Positions 60,019-64,000 of a stretch of 64,000 nucleotides of DNA are shown here, one piece after another. The translations under genes and the position numbers were made by a program. Within the stretch, counting starts at the first letter, position 1. Every line of letters starts with the position of its first letter. Below the pieces are notes generated by a model, which was not told the DNA's origin, did not search any database, and worked only from the letters and a program-made list of their open reading frames with translations. The stretch lies in contig NC_090128.1 of assembly GCF_040581485.1 (NCBI RefSeq), forward strand, positions 23,308,431 to 23,372,430, given 5' to 3'. The DNA is from Linepithema humile. Taxonomy: Eukaryota > Arthropoda > Insecta > Hymenoptera > Formicidae.

Positions 60019-61920
60019 CTATTGCCTGGGATGGGGTTCCTCTGTAGGCAAAGGCCTGCCGGATAGCTTCGCGGCAACCAGGGTAATCCTGTCCCAGGCT
60101 GGGTGAAATTGCCTGAAAAGAGATGACAACATATTAATGTTGGGTTTGAAGCAGATAGGACGACTGACCCTAATGCGATTAAATAAGGGGAACCATGGTT
60201 GGGCTGGCCACCACGGCACGACAACCACCCCCTCAGCTTCGTCGGAGATAATTTTGCGTAGAACCTTTAAAATCAAGATAAAAGGGGGAAATGCATAGAA
60301 ATAAAAATCACCCCAGTGTAACGAAAAGGCGTCAACTGCCTCTGCGAGAGGATCTGGAAGCCAAGAGACAAATCTAGAGCATTTGTTATTGATAGATGAT
60401 GCAAATAAGTCGATATCGAACTGCCCGAAACGACGATTGATTATAGTAAAAAATCGATTTTCTAAAGTCCATTCAGTCCCCTCGGAGATTACCCTAGACT
60501 CGGCATCTGCCTCGCAATTTTGGGCTGAAGGAATGTAGGCAGCATAGATGAAGATATTTCGGTCTGCACACCAAGTCCAAATTTCCCTAGTTAAACTGGA
60601 TAAAAGTGGAAATCTTATGGAGCCCATGCGATTGATGTAAGACAAAGCTGTAGAGTTATCTACTCTGAGAAGAATGCTGGAGTTTGAAAGCTGCGCCGCA
60701 AAACACCGAAGAGCGTGGAAAACGGCTAGAAGTTCTAGATAATTAATATGGAACTGCTTCTCTTCTGGTGACCAAAATCCATGCGAACGTCCCCTGCTAC
60801 ATACAGCACCCCATCCTGTGAGGGAGGCGTCAGAGAAGATCTCAAGGGTGAAGAGACCTGATCTGATGGGATTCTCTTGAGATTTGTCCGCAAAAATGTT
60901 CTTCCACCAGTGGAGATCCTCCCTGATCGATGAAGGAAGAGACATTTGGGCCTCGAAATCGCCTCCTGCGGACGTAAGGGCCAAAAATTTCACCCTTTCT
61001 AAAATCTTTGTGTGTAGCATGCCGTACTGAACGGCTGGGCAAACTGAAATCAAAGAGCCTATAAAACTGGCTAGATAGCGAATTTTACAACTGTCCCTGG
61101 TAAGAATATCCCAGGTCCTCTGGAATAATTTTTCCCTTCTGTCAGGGGGGATGGAGACTGTAAAAGATGTTGTATCAAAAAGAAATCCAAGGAAGCGACA
61201 AGATCTTGTTGGGCTGAAAACGCTCTTGCGTACGTTTATGAGAAAACCTAAAGATAACAGTAACTGCCTAGTTGCTCTGATATTCTTTCGGCATTGATTA
61301 TGCGATGGTGCTATGAGGAGAAAGTCGTCCAGATAGATCACCGAAGAGAAGCCCTTAACCCTGAGGAAATATGCGACTGGCCTTAAAATTTTAGTAAAGA
61401 TGTAAGGAGCCGACGCCAGGCCAAAGGGTAGGACACGAAATTGGTAGAGTTGACCAAGAAAACGAAAGCGAAGGAATTTCCTATCGTTCTGGTGTACCGG
61501 AACGAGGAGGTACGCGTCCTCCAGATCAATGGAGGCAAGATTATCACCTGGAGAAATGAGGCGAATTACAGTCTTCCAGTCCTCCATCTTGAAATGCGGT
61601 GCATGAATAAACCGATTGAAGCCCTTCAGGTTGAGTATAAATCTGTAACCCTCAGAGGGTTTTTCAATTAGGAAAAAAGAGGACAAATATTGACCCTCAC
61701 AGTCCACGGTCGGCTCTATTGCTCCCTTAGTTAAAAGTCTGGCAATCTCCTGGGAACAGCGCTGCTCCTCGAAGTAGGTTAAGAGAACAGAAGGTTCTCT
61801 AGTCTGAGAGGGTGGTTGCTGGATGAGGGATAGCCTATACCCCGAAATGGCTTGTAAAATCCTTGAATTCAAAGTAATTGTTTCCCATTGGGATCGAAAA
61901 CGGGCCAATCTGCCGCCCAC
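60019..61920 (-). CDS. DIRS reverse transcriptase / RNase H, intact frame
   Basis: A 633-residue open frame. Reverse transcriptase motifs: SIDLEDAYL (catalytic Asp near 132), LPFGLASAP (164-172) and YLDD (196-199). RNase H follows with candidate acidic residues in IFSDASLTGWG (D364), NYLELLAV (E396), RVDNSTALSY (D421) and NCEADAESR (D472). A C-terminal region with DIDLFASS and PLAEAVDAFSLHW is typical of DIRS/Ngaro-type polyproteins. It copies the element RNA into DNA. The frame overlaps neither gag nor recombinase. It is the only intact gene of the element, though the first residue is chosen simply as the first ATG. Confidence 0.93.
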   Translation of the reverse strand: MGGRLARFRSQWETITLNSRILQAISGYRLSLIQQPPSQTREPSVLLTYFEEQRCSQEIARLLTKGAIEPTVDCEGQYLSSFFLIEKPSEGYRFILNLKGFNRFIHAPHFKMEDWKTVIRLISPGDNLASIDLEDAYLLVPVHQNDRKFLRFRFLGQLYQFRVLPFGLASAPYIFTKILRPVAYFLRVKGFSSVIYLDDFLLIAPSHNQCRKNIRATRQLLLSLGFLINVRKSVFSPTRSCRFLGFLFDTTSFTVSIPPDRREKLFQRTWDILTRDSCKIRYLASFIGSLISVCPAVQYGMLHTKILERVKFLALTSAGGDFEAQMSLPSSIREDLHWWKNIFADKSQENPIRSGLFTLEIFSDASLTGWGAVCSRGRSHGFWSPEEKQFHINYLELLAVFHALRCFAAQLSNSSILLRVDNSTALSYINRMGSIRFPLLSSLTREIWTWCADRNIFIYAAYIPSAQNCEADAESRVISEGTEWTLENRFFTIINRRFGQFDIDLFASSINNKCSRFVSWLPDPLAEAVDAFSLHWGDFYFYAFPPFILILKVLRKIISDEAEGVVVVPWWPAQPWFPLFNRIRVSRPICFKPNINMLSSLFRQFHPAWDRITLVAAKLSGRPLPTEEPHPRQ

Positions 61921-61937
61921 AATTACCTCAGCGTTGA

Positions 61938-63153
61938 CTAGTGTCTCCTCGACCTCGAATGAGACCTGGGATAGTACGGACGGCGATTTGTGTTCGCCTC
62001 TGGCCTCCTGGATGCCGTCCTCGAGCGAGGCACAGGGGCTCGGGCATTTCCCGAACTAGACGGCGCTGCACGTACTGGCTGAGAGATCGGCTGCTGAAGC
62101 CGTCTGGATATCTGCAACGGGGCTCTGATGATTTCCTTAGATGATTTCTGCATTGCTGCAACCTTTTTTATTTGATCTCCGAAGGAGGTTCCGAAGAGGA
62201 GTTCATCTGAAGGGATAGCGTTCGCCGTGTCCTTGGCTGCGAGATTGAGTGCGGGCATGATTTGTGCCCGTCTAGATTTAGACAATCGATGGAAAAGGTC
62301 AGCCAGAATTCTGGCACCATCGTTAACTTTAGCCACTGCTGAACGGACCTCTGGGGTGAGAGATTGGTCGGGCAGAGAAAATCCGAAATAGCCTCGCCAA
62401 GGGCGCAAAGAGCTCTGCCAAGCTGTTCTTGATTTTTGCGGGCAAAATCATCACTCTTGATAACAGAATTCCCTTTGAGAGCCACACTGCATTCTTGATT
62501 TAATGCGGGGGCTTTGAGAAACGCCGCTGTTTCTGGGGGAGAGTACTTTTTTAAAAAGTAGTTCACGTTGATCCGTGACTAGGCCAGAACGCGCGAGATC
62601 CTGCCACGTCTGGGTTACCATCTCGTTCCAGACAGAAACTTTCTCAATGTCTCGCTCTCCAAACAATTGTTTGGCCAGAGAGTCGGCGGTGACCTCACCG
62701 GAGACAGAGATATCCGGGAGTGAGCTAGGCTGAAGCAAACCATGCTCAGAGCCTGCGGGGGGTAACTCCTCCTCACCTGCATCACTTACCACTGCAACAG
62801 ACGTACGAAGTTGATGAGACTGTCTGAGAACGCAGGTTGTGTCGTCATGCCGCCTGTATTTCGCAAATACAGATCCAGCAGTATTCATACACACCTGATG
62901 GGTCCGCTGGCACCAGGGGTGCCTCGAGACTGATATCCGAGTCAGATCTCGAAAGAATGCGTGACCCTTGAATCATCTGCGGGGACGCAGAGAGAATATT
63001 GAGAGGTTGTCGCGGGGAGGGGCGACGGGGTGCCCTAACCTCACTTTGTGAGAGGATGTCAATCAGGCGGAACATTTTTTCCTCTAAACCCGCAATCTTA
63101 TCTGCAGACGGTGACCTCCTTCTCTTCTTGGATCTGTGAGACGTCTTTCCCAT
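61938..63153 (-). pseudogene. DIRS gag-like region, frameshifted
   Basis: Four overlapping open segments in three frames (63153-62845, 62894-62451, 62566-62168, 62408-61938) together cover a gag-like protein. The start is basic (SHRSKKRRRSPSADK). The middle has KKYSPPETAAFLKAPALN and NQEQLGRALCALGEAISDFL. The C-terminal part has DGARILADLFHRLSKSRRA and an Arg/Ser-rich end. Each shift falls where one segment's similarity hands over to the next, so at least three frameshifts are needed to connect them. The region is nonfunctional as it stands, unless some shifts are sequence errors. Confidence 0.8.
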
Positions 63154-63230
63154 CTCTGAAAAAGCAAGAAATCACACTATTGAAAACTAAGAAAAAAGTA
63201 CGAGTTGAGGAATCGCACAACAGTAAAACA

Positions 63231-63372
63231 ATGATGACCGTCGAGACAACGGGGCGCAGCCTGAGTGCAGGCAGGTGGCGCCCTTTTTGAATTTGTCTTC
63301 AAAACCTGTTGAGGATAGCGCAGCGGAACGCTACTACAATTGTATCTACAATTGTATCCATCCGGACGAGAC
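63231..63372. repeat. DIRS element right inverted terminal repeat (142 bp)
   Basis: Reverse complement of 58636-58777 with one mismatch. It lies upstream of the gag region in the element's own orientation. Confidence 0.95.
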
Positions 63373-63383
63373 CTTGCATAATT

Positions 63384-64000
63384 CGCGTCATTTAACGGAT
63401 GTAGTAAGCTTTTTTCATTTTTTTCCGAAATAAACCGGATTACCGCGATCCGAATCTGACGAATAAAGACATTATCAAAATACCTTTCTCATTTTTTTAA
63501 AGAATTTTTAATTTCAATTTTTAGATGAACGTCAATGATGGAATATAATTCATGGTCATTATTGATTAAAAATTTAACACTTTGGAAAAATTAAATAATT
63601 TCATTGTATTCTAAAACGGAAAGATCGTGACATGTGTCGTGTGGATAAAATAGATATGTTTGTCCCAGCAATTGAACTTTGCCGACGCATTAGTGGACAA
63701 TGTTAAATCACTAGCGTTATGCTTACGATAATGAATAAGGCTTGACGGGCGTAAATTCAATATTATCGTCACGTTCGTCACTGTCCGGGACGTCGGTCCA
63801 CCACGCACGCATGCAAATGTTGCCTGGATAGCGGTAATTTCTTACCTGTCGCGTGTTTACAAATAATGGGAAAATGCGGCGTGTCCAAAGGTGTGTCAAA
63901 TGTCTATTGGAAATCTTTCGACATCGGCTACGAGACTCACACTCCTTTCATGGAAATCTCGATTTCGCAAAGAGAGCGATACTTCCGTTTTTCGCTTCGC
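63384..64000. other. Noncoding sequence right of the DIRS element
   Basis: No coding exon, RNA gene or repeat was recognised. AT-rich to about 63620, then mixed composition. Possibly still within the PDZ gene. Confidence 0.4.

Larger units (their letters stand above)
58585..63383 (-). mobile_element. DIRS-type tyrosine-recombinase retrotransposon (about 4.8 kb)
   Basis: The element reads on the minus strand as gag remnants, RT/RNase H and tyrosine recombinase, with no DDE integrase: the gene set of the DIRS order. It has inverted terminal repeats and an internal complementary region. Extending outward from the ITRs by matching the internal region puts both ends at a shared ATAATT (58585-58590, 63378-63383), with no longer target duplication, as expected for recombinase-mediated insertion of a circular intermediate. 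The element is complete in outline but damaged in gag and recombinase. Confidence 0.9.

Overview
The window looks like insect nuclear DNA, most probably from a hymenopteran such as an ant. Genes are intron-containing with GT-AG splice sites, noncoding DNA is AT-rich and broken by CpG-rich patches, and microsatellites and eukaryotic transposons are common. The recognisable proteins (CRTC, a MAPEG glutathione transferase, a SAXO/MAP6-type microtubule protein, a PDZ scaffold) are animal families. The order is an inference; no species-specific marker was found.

Layout. (1) 1-988, minus strand: first coding exon of CRTC (CREB-regulated transcription coactivator), with the rest of the gene off the left edge. 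(2) 2574-3579, plus strand, head-to-head with CRTC: a complete two-exon microsomal glutathione S-transferase 1 (MAPEG) gene with an antioxidant-response-like site at its start. (3) 3.8-11.8 kb: noncoding, with one candidate orphan first exon ending in a strong splice donor at 4328. (4) 11.8-34.0 kb, plus strand: one giant gene. A TATA/Inr core promoter, a 0.6 kb 5' UTR and six exons joined in one frame give a 4,555-residue protein. Its N-terminal third has eight STWDG-type motifs. The middle carries the CICELCTCGRHRCPH signature of SAXO/FAM154 microtubule-stabilising proteins. The last 8.4 kb exon encodes 76 tandem 'DNLxPEGxF' units, with a few more in the preceding exons. (5) 34-48.8 kb: noncoding, with a Tc1/mariner-type element at 39643-41521 carrying unusually long nested inverted repeats, and a 283-bp GA tract. 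(6) 48.8-53.8 kb, plus strand: a PDZ-domain scaffold gene (four supported coding exons) that continues to the right. Its third intron holds a tRNA-like sequence. (7) 58585-63383, minus strand: a DIRS-type tyrosine-recombinase retrotransposon with 142-bp inverted terminal repeats and an internal complementary region. Its RT/RNase H frame is intact, its gag is frameshifted, and its recombinase is interrupted by one TAG. (8) The remainder to 64000 is noncoding.

The genes are not an operon or a pathway. The most unusual object is the giant SAXO/MAP6-like protein: its repeat array is still being homogenised at DNA level, including an exact direct duplication of at least 348 bp. The DIRS element, whose ends can be fixed from its own internal complementary region, is second. 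All identifications come from reading the sequence; no database search was run.
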